From Diprion similis (Eukaryota > Arthropoda > Insecta > Hymenoptera > Diprionidae), in the NCBI RefSeq assembly GCF_021155765.1, contig NC_060114.1, positions 16,191,501 to 16,255,500 of the forward strand: 64,000 bases of DNA. The letters run 5' to 3'. A program made the translations under genes and the position numbers. Numbering within the stretch: position 1 is the stretch's first letter; each line of letters opens with the position of its first letter. Below are positions 10,591 to 24,258 of this stretch, in pieces. Under the pieces are notes generated by a model. It had not been told where the DNA came from, did not search any database, and saw only the letters and a list, made by a program, of their open reading frames with translations.

Positions 10591-13500
10591 GGTTCTGAAA
10601 ATAGAAGAAAAACAAAAATATTCCGTTAGCGTATACCACAATTATTGCCAAATGCACACCGTATCCAGTACAAGTTATAGGTGATTAACCGACAATTGGA
10701 ATTACTAATAACTTTGCGTTACTTTAAAAAAAGATGATAACAGCCTGCAAATGCTTGCCTGATACTTCTCTGTAGACTTCAAGATGTATGGACCACAGTG
10801 ATAAAAGTAGTGTATAAATTACATACATGTACTAATGATTGGAAATAAATCAATAATATAACTCCTAAGTCAAGGATATGATAACGGTAAGTTATTTGTT
10901 AAACTTGTACTTATACAGCGAGTGATTAATTCGTGTTAAAGGTGGTGGTCGTTGGCTTTTGGTGGTATGTACGTCTGCAGTGATCAATGCAAATTGTGGG
11001 TAATTACACTGATTCATGTACACTGTAATAAATTGCTTTCGTATGTGATTAGTTGAAAAAAATAAAACTGGTATCATGACGACACTATAATGCAAATATC
11101 AAGGCAAACGACCGAAATACACGAGATAAAGTCATGCGATCGAACGTTTCCGATCGCCGGTTTCTTGTCACGCACATTATATATATTACATATATTGTAT
11201 ATATATACAGCAATTTATTGAATTTGCTAAAACTTTGTCATTCGTTTCACGGTTATAGAGGTCTAAGAATAAATTTTACGATGTTCATTATGTTCTTCTC
11301 ATGGGAACAAAACCTCGCTAAACACGTTTTATAATTACGTAATAGAGCTGAGATTCAATATTTGCATAATATATGTATAAGGAAATAATCAATGGCATCG
11401 CGTGTATTACGTAATACATACTCGTTTTAGATTCAAGTCTTTGAGTTTTATTTATTGTTTTACTTCTATTTTTAATTCTAAATTTGCCTAACTCGTTTAT
11501 GACGCGAACCTCATAAATCTCCGATAGAATCGCAACGCGATTAAAAGAAGAAAAAATGTCTAAAGAACATGAAATACAAGAAAGATGTAAAGTATGAAAA
11601 CGAAAATCAACTGTTGCTTTCAAACTCGATATCCTTCTCAATCTACGCACCTATATCCTGTACAATGCAAACTTCTTCTGTGTGGTGCAAATTTGGAAAG
11701 AAGAAATCGGTGCGGGTGGTTCGACCTCAAAAAATGAACGAAATATTACCGAAACCAGCAGACTCGTATCGCCGGTCGAGAGAAAGTAGTGCCCATACCG
11801 GGAAGGGAAAAAGGAGTGAAAGAAGGGAAAAAAATACAGGTGGAATGAAAAAAAACAGCGTCAAGACATTCTCTGACAATTCACGTTCATGGTTTGTTTA
11901 AGCAGTTGGAGGTGTGTCACAGCAAGAGATATCGAATGTCCGGCAATAACGTCCGCATAGTAAAAGGCTTTCTAAAACCGTTAATTTCATTATACAAAAC
12001 GATTACCCTGCAGCTAAGCATATGTATATAATATATATTGTAATTTACAAGTTTTTAGGAGGATAGAACCGTCTTGTCTAAAATAATAAATTTACATTTT
12101 CTGAAAGAACCTGCATCGGTGGCATCTAATTGTAAGCCGGGAGGATATAGTTTTGCGGTCGACGGCCGAATAAATTATCTTCGGAATTCAAATGATTTCA
12201 TTTATATACATTTTCATATAAAGTCATACAACGTAAGTAATTTATTATAAATATTTGTTACTGAGTGGTCATACATTTGTAAGCCAATTGCTGCTGATCA
12301 GTTGCAAGGTAGTTGACACGATGATGGAAGCAAATGACAAGTTTTGAATATACATGAGTATTAAATATCTTCACGATAGAGTAATCAACTGTGAACGCGT
12401 GCATGCTAATAACGCGTTATCTACCTCTAAGCTTGTTGATAAGGTATACATCGTGCGCACAAAGTATGATATGCCGATCGCAAATTTATTCATGGTCTTT
12501 ACCGTTATATCAATGAATATGACTACCTTTCGAACAACCGGAAAATCCAGTATTGATCATTAATTCGAAATTTATTCATTTTCTTCAGCGCTCATTTGTA
12601 TTCCATACATGGCTCTCGAATTGAAAACGGTTCGTACACTCCCGAAAAACATCCCATTGTTCAACTGCAATGAAGGCTTATGCATGTTTTACGCTAACAG
12701 TAGAATTTGGACGAATTTTGATATCGTATTTAGTAAATTATTAGTAAAAATTGGAACATGAGATGCTTGATACCCAGAAAAAATGTAAATTATTTCTATC
12801 GCGAGGAACCGCGTACTTACAACTAATTGGATCCTGGCAGTTGACCATGCACGTGAATCATCGAATCATGCGGTGGTCTGATTTGGCGTACGAAGAAAGT
12901 GAAGTGAAACGGACGCTAAAACGAGCGATAAAAACAGAATTGGAAATGGAATGAAATAAAATTTAAAAAATCGCCCGCGAATATACGAATTCAATCCGCA
13001 CAACGTGGAACTACTCATCCGTCGAGTCCGGTCGGTTTAAAGGATTCGAAGACACTGAGCTCGTCTCACAGCGAGAAAGGAGTTCGTGGATTCCCTCCAG
13101 AAGATGCTCAGTCAACCTACACCTTGACTATATATATATGTATATATATATATATATAGCCACATTTTACCTACATATACAAATACATTTTAATCTATCC
13201 ATTTTACATGTTTACACTACCATGATTTTAAACGCGTTGTTGTACACCTTCGACTCAGTGGTCAGCAATAGAGGGGGAGTCTAGACTCCAAACGGTCTGG
13301 TGGTCCAGGGATGTACCTACGAACCAGGAAATTTTATCGCAACTGGAACTAGCATTTAGTTGGAATCCAGTAAAAGAAATGACGGTTCATCGTAAAGGTG
13401 TACTTCAGTTTGTGTCTTATTTATAAAGAAAATTTCCACATTATTATACAGTAATCACCAAACTCCAAGACATGGAATCGTTCAACGACCAGTCCGCCCA

Positions 13501-16500
13501 CTAAACGCAATGTCAAAGAACACAATGGACACAGTGACGGGCTAGTTCGTCACCGAAATCTATCATACCAAAAAAGATGGAAGAGTCTCCAGTGGGATCA
13601 GCGAATTATACAGACGCTGAGAATTAATTGATCTCACATATGATTAGAGGAATGACAGAGCGACGACGAAACTTGTCAACGCATCTGCAAAGTCTAGTAA
13701 TACCGATCGCTAGACTACGTCCAAAAGAGTGGATCCCACCTTAACGTGCCACATCCAAACTTGGGACCAGGTCTCAGTGGTCACTGACAGGTTTCTCGTT
13801 GGGCTTCAACGGTTGATGGACGTGGACATTAGCCCGCCGAAAATCAGCCTCAAAGCAGAGAGACGAGAACTACACTCGTATGACTGCATGGCTACTCTTC
13901 TTTCCAATCCGTGCGTGTATAGTAGGTACCCATCCGTTCATGGACGGCAGTAATAAGCACGGAGGAACACTTTCTTTGTACTCAGCTCACCAAGACTGGG
14001 CTAAGAGGAGGAAGGAAGGAGGGAATGCCACCCCACACATTGAAAGGGGACGTGTGAGTAGGAACAGGATTAAAAAAAAGAAGAAATAAGACCAAATGGA
14101 AGGCTTCGTAAGTCCACCACCGATGCGTTCATCGTGCAGACACAACGATAAAGCATGACGATTGGGGCCCATCAGAAGGTCATCGTCCGTAAAATTGACC
14201 AACTTATGAACTACAGTTCCAGAATAACTACCTGCCCTTACTTGATTGATGACTAAAATACGTCTTTGAGCAAGTTTTCACCCAGAAATTCTAAATACTT
14301 GATACACTTTGTGATACGAAGGTTAGTGTTTACGTAGATTCGAACGCATCGGTTCCATTCGTGACCATAACCTCAGATTACACGTGATTAATATGGCCAC
14401 TACTGAAACCATCGAATCTATCCTGATCAAACATTTCACAGGAATTCATTATAGTGCCAGTGGCACTCAGGTTTGCGGTACGATAGTGGCACGATTAGCC
14501 CCACCTTGAACTAAGATTCCAAGGTGTATGTATGCTCATTGAAGAAAGTAAAGCCGCCGTTAGACCAGGATATGAATACGCACTGTGTCTGTGCATGTCC
14601 ACTGTGTTGCTATCGCGTGTGTCTGCAGATAGTTCTTACCGCAAACTGTTCTTTGACAAACATTGTCGAGTCTGTTAAAGAATTCTAAAGTGGAATTATG
14701 CGTGATGGTTCTAGGAATAAGAATTATGTCCCACTTGTGACGGTGGTTTTGGTTCCTCTGTTTATTCTTCATCTCATTTACTTTATTATTGTTATTACTG
14801 TCCCAGATTACTGGTATCGTCACCGTTGTAATGTCATTAATTATGCATTCAACCAAATTTCATTCAACATTGTTCAGTGCCGTGACAAAAACTTCTGACG
14901 ATTATGTATCTACCAAGAATAGGCGAGCAGAACTCTTATCATTCTTTTCGTCCACACTGTCTAGACTCCGGTTACAAATGTCGGCACAGTGTGATTCGCA
15001 GGCGTGTGTGAATTAGGAGTGAAGTGTGAGTGCGGCACGAACACGGCCGGAATTAAGTCTGAATAGAGCAAAGGTTAAGTTGTTAACTAACCCTGGTAAA
15101 GTAGTCAAATTTGGTTGATTATGAGACCTTCTTCGTTGGAATTGACTTTCATTAAAGCAAGTCGCGTGCAGCAGGAACAGTTTATTGTCATGTATACATT
15201 GCGTCTGGGTAAAATTACTTTAATGTCACTACATCCGTGAGAGGAAGAACATCGTAGGAAGCGATTCTCTAAGAAGTTCCTTGCCTAATTAGTCGACTGT
15301 TAAACTTGAAATTTCTTTGAGTTTGTTTCCTATCATTCTGACGCGAGTCAAAATAAAAACAAACTTAAAGTACGATGTAGTACAAGCGATTGATAGATAG
15401 TATAACTATTTTTTTCGCAAGGTTCAATGATTATATGTATATACCAATCGTCAATCAATCAACAAGTGTTAGATATCAGGCCGTAAGAATGGAGAAAAAA
15501 AAGTTTTTGACTTTTTGACTTTTTGACACAATTTTGAAAGGCGGCATCTCATTTAAACTGTGCCACAACTCACACGTGTATCGAGAGTTTTGGTAAAGGT
15601 TATTAACCTGGCTTACTATCAATTCGAGAAAAACATTGGAACGCTCCAGGGATTGGCTAACTTGTAGCAACTAAAATTACAAAACGTTTTTTCCGTATAT
15701 TCTTCTTTTTCTTATGGTATAACGCATGGCTTTTTGAACCATGTTTCATCGATTATCATCGGTCAAATCGAATGTAAGAGCGGTCTATAAAAATTAGCAT
15801 GACCATAAAATTATGACGTGAAGTCGTAAAAAAGAAGAAGTAGAAGAAGAAGGAACGGATCGTTGTGCGCAGGTTTTAGAACGATTTTTTTTTCTTCTCA
15901 ACATTCAAACGCTGAGAAGTTTTCAAAGATTCCAGAGAGAAATCTAGCACAAGTTCTCTAAATATCCGGGAATTAGGTATATTGTAAGTATGTTTGTTTA
16001 GACCGGTTTATTAGGTATATATTTAATAGATGCCGCATTATCGGAATGACCAAATATTCGTTCAATTAGTTGCATCGAAAGCACAGTTACGTGTTACTCA
16101 TTACTCGATGCTGAAAAACTTGGAGGGGGGGAAGGGATTTCAAGGTGAATGTCCACGTACATAACATAATGTGCATACCTCACAAGTTCACCTAATTGAA
16201 GTAAAAAAAATTCGAAACTTTTTGTTTTTTTTTCTGTACCTATTTTTTCTGCAGAGAAATTTTATGCATGCAATTTGAAAAGCTCAAAATCCAAGTTTGT
16301 CCAACTTATTCCGTCTTTTCTTTTAGTTCTTTCATCAAGAGCCTCACATGGCCTCTTTATACAGCTGTAAAACGATTAAAACTGGCAAACAAACATCGTA
16401 TAAGTCTACGAGTGAAAGTATCCGACAGCCACCAGTGATTCATTAATAATTTGACCCGCTCTGCTTCCGAAGACCTTTAGCAGAATTCCTGGAGCCTCGT

Positions 16501-17675
16501 GCGATATTCGAAAGAACTGGTTCGAAGCTGCCGATTAATCGCTTAATCACGCAGGACTGGTTGCTACAGTTTATAGTAATGCTGACAATGAGATGCTACT
16601 GTCAACCGTCGAAATCAATTCTGCTGGCAAGTTTGCAGCAAATGAGGCTACAAGAAGCCGCGATTTTGTCGTCAAAGATGAATGCATGATTATCTGGGCA
16701 TAGGTAGATATATGGAAATCATATCATTGCCAAGTTTCGTGGAATGCATGACGATCAAGATTTTGCATACAGTGTTTGCGGTTCAAGAGAAAGTCTTGGC
16801 TGATACGTATTCAAAGTGGACGAGGTGCGGGTCAAATTTGTGAAAAACTAAATATGTAGTCCGTGATTTGAAACACACGTACCACAGTTCCGGAACCATC
16901 TTAAACATCAGTCGTCAACCCAAAGAAGTATAGAAGAGGATTTAATGGCGAAGTTAGCATAGATATTAGACGCAACCAGAGTGGCATAGTCTCCAGAAGT
17001 GGGCCATGCACAGCAAAATTGGCAATACATGTATTTACATGCATATGTATCTAAATCTATACTGTCTTTGCAGTTTTTGGCTGACGCAGGCCACCCGTTG
17101 TATTCCTAAGACATGCCAATGCGTTTCTCCTTCCATTGGACAAGTATCAATAATGCCTCAAGGGCTATATTTTTACGTGTCAGCTCTCGTGCGAAAGGTA
17201 TAGTCGAGGTATACTCTCTCTCGCTAATGATGATGCGGTGGAAATGAGGAGCACACAAAGATGTTGAGGAAGTAATTAGTAATTGAGGAGATGATATTTG
17301 ATCTCTTCTAGTGTCTTGAAAAACAAATAAATAATAGTTTGTATTGTATGATTTATTTGTACACTTATTCGGTATTTACTGTTACCTTTTCTCTTAACTT
17401 CGCGACAGTTCAGCGGCCAATAAAAGAGCTTGAATCATCGCCCCCAGTTTCATTGGTCGATGATGATGATAGTTAGACCCAAGGCGCCTCTTGTCAAGTG
17501 AGCCGGGCATGGAAGGCTCGTAATTGTTTCATATTACATTTGTCGTCTGGCGCGTCACGTACTGATGTAGAACGAGCGAGCGAGTAGAACGAGCGATGCT
17601 TGGAAGTGTAACAACACCGTGAAACCCCAGTAATAGTAATCGTTTGAATATAAAGTGAAAAACGCCCAACTTAAG
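10591..17675. other. Gene-poor interval, about 7 kb
   Basis: No conserved protein, tRNA or intact transposon is recognisable on either strand. It holds 5' leader sequence for both flanking genes, a TA microsatellite (13129-13158), a short direct repeat of GACTTTTT near 15505-15524, GAAGAA-rich DNA near 15834, and a GTAGAACGAGCGA duplication near 17568-17595 just upstream of the patched-domain gene. The largest open frame (11569-11901, 110 residues, very basic) resembles nothing I know and has no codon or splice support. Confidence 0.5.
13129..13158. repeat. TA-rich microsatellite
   Basis: Thirty bases of alternating TA with one interruption (ATGTA). Confidence 0.85.
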
Positions 17676-20600
17676 ATGGAACCCGGACAAAGGAGTCGTT
17701 CGAAAAGCTTCTGGGAAAGGTGCAAGGCTTTCCTATCGAATCTTCATTTCAATACCGACAGAATATTCTATCGGTAAGTTCGATTTCGGTTTATCCGGCA
17801 AGAAGGTATGATTCATCTTAACCCTTTCGATTGACAACGGGTGAACGAGGTAATCAATTACCTTATAGTCATTGCGAGTACTGGGATGTTCAAAACAAGG
17901 ATTTTCAAAGAATGATGAATCCGCGCATAGTTTGTCCGTTACAACGAAACCACTAAGGCTCGGATAGTGTGATCAGATATGACACAGAACCTATTCTACT
18001 ATATAAAATGTATAATGTGTGTCCAAGTTCTCGGTTAGCGTTCGCGCCAAGGCTTAATTTTACACGCAACAGAGTCTAGCACGCTTTACTTAATAGATGT
18101 AATCAAAATCCTGACATTCTCCCACCAGCCTCAATCCTTAACGACGAAAATTGAAGCAGTTACTATGTAATTACTTCCATTCATCTCCAATAGCCATAAA
18201 AGGGTAGTGTGCCACATCGTTAAATAAGTAATAATCATTACTTGTTGCGATTGGAATAGAACTACTACAGGTCATCGATTTGTCAGATTGCATTTCAGGC
18301 TACGATATCCGAGCGTCTGTCATCGTGGGCAGACAATGCAAGGATGACTGCGTGTGCTTGATGACATCTTCGTATTTAATTAAGTACAATTCGTACGTAC
18401 TCAAGTTATAAAGAAGTACGTGATCCGTTTAAAGATATTATCTCAATGTTGGCTTGAGACGATTACATCTATAAAACGGTCGCCAATTTCTTGCTGTTAA
18501 TGTCGATGACAAATATATAACCAGACCACACAATCATATATATTTTACCAAACTTGTTGAAAAATTAAAATACGAAGAAGGTTAGCTGGTTCTTTGCTGG
18601 TTAGACTAATCATAAATGATTAGTCAACCTACTTATAACGGAATATTTGAACCGACACCGACGCTCTTTCTGTACAGCATATATATATATATATATTACA
18701 TAAGGTTACTAAAATGAATTTAGTTATCCGTCACGGAACATCCGAAACGTTACACCTTCAAAAATCATGTAGCAGCAAATAAAATATTTTTTCAGTATAG
18801 GAGTGAGCATAAGCACGCGGCCGTGGCTTTGGCTAATAATATCGTTTTGCATAAGCGTGGTATGTGGTCCAGGATTACTTTTTTGGGCGGAAGAAGTGGA
18901 CGATGTTGAGCTCTTCATGCCCCTGGATTCGATTGTCAGGGCCGACGCTGCCTGGGTCAAGGAGCACTTCAGAGACGATCTCAGATACGAAAGTATTATA
19001 GTTACTGCTCCAAATGTGCTAGATCCAGAAGTTCTGCAAGCTGTAAGTGATTACTATTATCCCGCGGAGATATTTGATATGAAACATAGAGATAGAATAT
19101 AGGTAACTATGTGTTTCGAGTTGAGAGAAGCTTCGTTTCTTTTTCAGTCTTTCTTTTTTGCACAATATATTAGAAACGAAAGACGTGAAGGCCAAAAGAT
19201 ATTCGATATTGAAAATGCTTCGTGTCTCATGTATTACCTATATGTCGATTTTACAGCTGTACGAGATAGAGGAGTCCGTTAAAAGCATCGTGGTCAACGA
19301 TGACACTTGGAATGACGTCTGCGCGGGGTAAGATGCTCTGGGTGTAGAATTTTGTCTCATTTTTAAATCGAAGTAATTTGGTGATTCGACTCGTGTGAAC
19401 AGATACTTGACGTGGTTTGAAGGCGAAGAAGGAACAACGGATCTTGATGAAACGGAATTCACTGCTGATATACTGGCGAATTTGAATAACTCGATAAAAC
19501 ACGATTGCTTATATCAATCGTTATTAAAGGTATGGAGGCCCGAAGAAAGGAAGAACTTTCAAAACGCTAACAGAGACTCAATACTTGCCGACGTTACGGC
19601 GGCCCTAAGCGACCAGTGAGTTATTGTTGGAAAGGAACGAACCATTCCATGGGTTTCTCCGATACCCATATACGTATTGTTGAAATTGAGATGAAGTTAA
19701 TATTTTTGTCTCTTTCAGAAACAACAATAACATGCTGTTAGATATTTCTCTTCTGTTATCCGGAGTGGAATACGACGCGAGGGGATACGTGGTTGGGGCA
19801 AAAGCGACGATCTTAAATTTCTTATTGAAAAAATCGCATCCCCGATCTCCGGATTGGGAATTGGAGTTCATTGAAAAGGTGCTCTACTCGAATCGCACCT
19901 TGCCCGATGGAATGGCGGTCTACGCAGTAGCGACAAGGAGTTTCACCGACTTTCTTCACCAGGTCTTGAACAGCAACATGACGGTCCTTTTCTGCGGCCT
20001 CTCGTTGATCGTCATTTACATAATCCTGATGATCGGAAGGTGCAACATTGTTCAGCAGAGGATTTACCTCTCCATAGTCGGGGTGTCGGTTATAGGACAA
20101 GCGATCTTGTCGGCCTACGGAATTTGCTACTACATGGGATACTTCTACGGTCCGATACATCCGATCCTGCCGTTTTTGCTACTCGGTATCGGAGTCGACG
20201 ACATGTTCGTAATCATGCAGAGTCTTGAGAACCTCTCCAAGGTCGAAAAACCGTCGGATCTAACGGAACGTATAGCCCGGGCCTTGCAGCAATCGGGAAT
20301 GTCGATAACTGTGACCTCGGTCACGAACATTGTGGCATTCGCGATCGGAGTAACAACGGTGATGCCGTTCTTGGAATCATTCTGCATGTTCGCCACGATG
20401 GGAATTCTCTTCCTCTACATATTTGAGATCACCTTTTTCGTTAGCTGTTTGGTCTACGACGAAAGGCGGCTTCAACTCCAAAGAGATGGATGCTGTTGTC
20501 GTCCGACTCCCGAATGGAAACCGAACGATTGCAGCCAGAAAAACATCCAGCAAACTATATTCGAGAAATTTCTAGGACCATTCATTACGAAGACTCCCGT

Positions 20601-22544
20601 CAAAATAGCAATTCTAGTTCTTACCGCTTTCATCCTCGGGTCGAATATATGGGGCATCTGCCAACTTGAGCAGAACTTCGACCCCACTTGGTACTTAAAT
20701 CAAGACTCGTATCCCATACTGTACAACAATAAGCTGAAGGAGTATTTTCCCAAGTATGGCAAACGGGCCGGTATTTATCTCGGCGATGTTGACTACTATC
20801 AGGACCACCAGGCCTTGGTCAACTTCACCGAAGCTTTGAAGGCAAACCCCTACGTTAATAACCAAACCGTCGATTGCTGGTTCATCGCCTTCGATAAGTG
20901 GTTGCAAGCACGAAGTCTAGGTCAATATTCTTCCTAGCAGAATAAAATTTTCACAGTTTTACCCTCCTGATGAATAGCGTTATTTTATACTTTCAAAATT
21001 TCGTTTCTATTCAGATGTTAGGCTTCTGCCAAGACTGAAACTATCATGTAGACTGTTAGGTTGAAATTTTATGAGCCCTTTGTTTAATTTATTTCTGTGT
21101 TTCTCAGACCCCGAAGACAACGACGAGTATCACAGTTACCTGACGGAGTACTTGCTACTTACGAAAGAGGGTCAAGCATACATAAAAGACATCAAATTTA
21201 ACAGAATACCAATCAATGAATATAACATTACGGTAAATTTACGTTTTGGTTCTTCAATACTACTTAGATTTCCGTAACTAGTCAATTATTACGTCAATAT
21301 TACGATTTCACATGAGAATCTACGATATTCTATAAATCATGTGACAACAAATCCTCGTTTTCAGACATCACAGATTCAAATACAACACGTGTTAATAAAT
21401 ACAACGTCGGATCAAATTCGCGCAATGGAATTAATCAGAGAGACCGTAGAATCAATAAACTTTTCAACGGGTAATGAGCATGTAGCAGTATTCTCTCCAG
21501 ATTACGTATCGTGGACAGCAAACAAGGTAATCACATCAAAATCACTTTTAATTTATTTTTCACCAGAAAGTAAAACCCGTTTAAAAATGATGCTGTTTCA
21601 GATCATCGGCGAAGAGCTAATCAGAAATTTGGGTCTGGAAATTCTAGCCGTTGGGCTTGTGACGATAATTTTGCTTCAAGACTTGGAAGCTTCTTTCTGG
21701 GTAATTTGCTGCGTTTTATTCACTCTTGTCGATTTATTGGGTTCCATGTACTACCTGGGCCTGACGATTGAAATATCATCCAGCATAATGGTCCTACTTT
21801 GTGCTGGATTAGCAGTGGATTATGCAGCCCACATTGGGATGGAATTTACCAGAATGAGAGGAACGAAAAACGGTTAGTTGTATTAGGAAAATTTCATAAA
21901 GTATCAGATCAATTTGCAAATGTCAGTTGTTATCTGCAATTTCGATAAACGCATAGTTTATTTGTTTTTCATTTCGTTTTCTGTCAGAGCGAGCTGTGGC
22001 AACGTTAAGCGTAATGGGACCTGCTGTGTTCAACGGTGGCCTTAGTACGTTCTTAGCATTTGTGCTTCTGGGTGCTAGCGAAGCATATTTATTCAGTACG
22101 TTTTTCAAGGTATGATCAAAATTTCGTGTCTTAGAAGGAGAATAGCTAAATACTGTCACATACTAATATATTATTCCACCATTTTTACAGCTCTTTACAT
22201 GCGTTGTGGTATTCGGACTCTTTCATGGTCTTCTCTTCTTACCTGTGATACTTAGTCTATTCGGACCAAATGAGTTGAAGATTGAAAAGGTTGCGGAGAT
22301 TGTAACGACACCACAGCAAATTTCCATGAACAATAAAAGTAAGTGGTCCTTATGCATTTTCATCAAAATAAACAAGTACTCGTAAAAGCTACTGAGATTT
22401 CACGACTCAACAAATTAGAGCAATTATTCATTCACTTTTTTTTCTATATCGCTTAAAATTTTAACTTCGATGGTGACAAAAATATTTATTGTTTCAGGCC
22501 AAAGTATCGACGTAGAGCAACAGGATCAAATTAAGACTGCATAG
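17676..22544 (+). CDS. Patched domain-containing protein (RND/SSD family, PTCHD3-like)
   Basis: Eleven exons join in phase to 901 residues: 17676-17773, 18796-19042, 19257-19327, 19403-19615, 19719-20920, 21108-21232, 21365-21526, 21602-21872, 21988-22109, 22191-22338 and 22498-22544. The first transmembrane segment (WLWLIISFCISVVCGPGLLF) follows a short cytoplasmic N-terminus (MEPGQRSRSKSFWERC). A large luminal loop follows, then the sterol-sensing-domain block from MTVLFCGLSLIVIYIILMIG to LPFLLLGIGVDDMFVIMQSL. GIGVDDMF is the RND transmembrane-4 signature. The second half repeats the pattern, with AGLAVDYAAHIGMEF matching the second GxxxD motif, and ends LFHGLLFLPVILSLFGP. The predicted 12-helix layout fits a lipid or sterol transporter of the Patched/NPC1 superfamily; the substrate is unknown. 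It lies tail-to-tail with TSR2. Orthology within the PTCHD group cannot be settled by eye. Confidence 0.9.
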
Positions 22545-22582
22545 AATGTAAATTTTTTAAATCTAAAACGTGTTTTTAGTCA

Positions 22583-22588
22583 AATAAA
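22583..22588 (+). terminator. Putative poly(A) signal of the patched-domain gene
   Basis: AATAAA 39 bp after the stop codon at 22544. Confidence 0.55.
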
Positions 22589-22617
22589 AGAACGGTTCTA
22601 TTGTTCATTGCTATGTT

Positions 22618-22623
22618 TTTATT
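22618..22623 (-). terminator. Putative poly(A) signal of TSR2
   Basis: TTTATT on the plus strand (AATAAA on minus), 56 bp after the TSR2 stop. It lies only 30 bp from the opposing gene's signal, so the two 3' ends probably overlap. Confidence 0.5.
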
Positions 22624-22678
22624 ATATCCCCGCGCATTTTGATACGAATAATTATATATAATTCTTCAACTCACAGTT

Positions 22679-23724
22679 TCATTTCTGTCGTCTAGTCTTC
22701 ACCTCTGTCCATCCGTCGTCTTCTTCCTCTTCGGCATCCATTTTCTCAACTGCTTCCTGACTTTTCACATTATCTCTCACTTCGCCCGGAGGTTGAGGTT
22801 GCGTTAAAGTGTCCTTAGCGGGTTTCCTGCGCATAATCCATGGTTGAAGTGGGGGCAATTTAGCCATCTCCGTTACCGCTGTGGCTTCATCTCCGTCCAT
22901 ACAGTATTTATGAAATCTCAGCAACACTTTGGCAACGTCTGCTGCGCTATCATCCTGCAACTCTGTCTGAAAAGCCTCGTCCATATATTCTTCTATTTCC
23001 GCAGCTAGATCATCAGTGTCTAATCCCTCTGCAGAATAAGGTTCGACATATAAGATACGGATTATCGCACAAATGGAATTAAAACAAGTGAAATAAAGGC
23101 AAAAATTCACATTCGAACATTTACAAGCAAATAATCTGAACGTTTTGTATAGCTGAAAGTATCTTTTACTTTATTTCCATTATTGAAATCAGTTATATGG
23201 GCAACATAAAGTCGGAATATCCAGAACAATTACGTGAGAAGTACAATTTTCATTTACATAAGCAATAGTGACCAACCGTTCATGTATAAGACTTCAGTAA
23301 TGTAAGCCGGGAAGTCTTCAGCCCTATCTTTGCTTCCCATTCCATGATCAACAGCAAGCTACAAAAAGAATTTGAAATATTGTTATTCAGATAAAATGTT
23401 GTTTATGCATATATGTGGTTTAGCAGTATCGACTGTCTCCACAAAACAACAATGGAAAATTGGTGTAAATTCTAATACGAAATTGGCTTTGTTGCTTTGT
23501 ATGAAGCTATTCCGATCTGATTGATGATGCTCGCTGGAAATGCTTTGTAGAAGATAACTTGTTCCGGGGAAATGGAGGTTATAATGTCAAAAGGAGAAAA
23601 TTATTGCGATTAACAATACAATGGCAATGAGTTGCTAGTGAAAATAATTACGTACTTTGAGAGCGGTCCAGTTACTGAATACGCGTTCTGAAATAGTAAG
23701 AAAAAAATCCTTCGTACTCGCCAT
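22679..23724 (-). CDS. TSR2: Pre-rRNA-processing protein TSR2
   Basis: TSR2 is a chaperone that escorts ribosomal protein eS26 (RpS26) in 40S assembly. Three exons, 23724-23656, 23358-23277 and 23028-22679, give 166 residues. The N-terminus begins MASTKDFFLTISERVFSNWT, and the middle exon reads LAVDHGMGSKDRAEDFPAYI. The third exon starts EGLDTDDLAAEIEEYMDEAF, and near the C-terminus is an acidic stretch (DAEEEEDDGWTEV) ending KTRRQK. The WxxL-type helix, the DHGMG motif and the acidic tail match the family. Length is close to the usual 180-200. The start is the first ATG of exon 1; the phases (0, 1) close exactly. Confidence 0.92.
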
Positions 23725-23948
23725 GTCTCTTGATTCACGCATGCAGCATTGAGGTTATGTAGCACCAAGTTGTAACGATGAAGAGACTTTTTATCGACGG
23801 AGGAGAAAACAAATGTCCTGAAGAACTTGAGTGCATTCGAGGGCCACAGTTAAATTAGAGCGCTTATCTCGGAAAATTACATGTTAAATAATAAATAGAA
23901 CAATTAAAAAAGTCATTTATAACACAGCAAGATAGCCAGCGAGAAAGT
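23725..23948. other. TSR2 upstream region
   Basis: A short AT-rich interval upstream of the minus-strand TSR2 start, ending at the orphan satellite monomer. No core promoter motif stands out. Confidence 0.4.
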
Positions 23949-24258
23949 ACAAAATTTTTATTCGTGTTTCGGCTGTAATTTTCGATCAGTTCATTGTACT
24001 GACTGGGGACGTATGCACGGTATGCACATTCGGTAATCGTTTTCCTTCTTGAAATTATACGTCGACCTTTTCAACAAATCGATTCCGGCAATTTTCAAAA
24101 TCTGTCAAAGACATGGACTGAAAGGATCCAAAGCGGTTGACCTTCCTTTTTTCGAGCAAAAAACTCGTTCTATCAGAATCGATCCAAACGACACGTTCTA
24201 TGCTAATTCGACCTTGAAAATTGCGAAAAAGTATTTGGAGCATCGTAGGACCAACACC
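23949..24258 (+). repeat. Orphan, strongly diverged monomer of the 312-bp satellite
   Basis: About 310 bp that aligns by eye to one monomer in the same orientation and order as the main array. It starts with TTTCGGCTGTAATTTTCGATC (array: TTTCGGCTGTAACTTTTGATC). It then has GGATCCAAAGCGGTTGACCT (array: AATCCAAAGGGGTTAGCCT), ATCAGAATCGATCC, GCTAATTCGACC, and ends at CATCGTAGGACCAACACC (array: CACCGTAGGACCAACAGC). Divergence is far above that seen inside the array. It is separated from the array by about 560 bp of unrelated sequence. Confidence 0.78.

Noticed and set aside
9124-10641. Longer form of the secreted protein (505 residues, start at 10641)
   Set aside because: The extra 17 residues cross a good splice acceptor and would bury the signal peptide; the start at 10590 is preferred.
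11569-11901. Basic 110-residue open frame
   Set aside because: There is no similarity I recognise, no signal or domain, and composition matches the surrounding AT/A-rich DNA.
13640-14100. Possible decayed retroelement
   Set aside because: Slightly richer in GC, with broken short frames, but no reverse transcriptase, integrase or terminal repeat motif could be seen.
14430-14480. Short palindrome AGTGCCAGTGGCACT
   Set aside because: Seven-base arms only; expected by chance in a window of this size.
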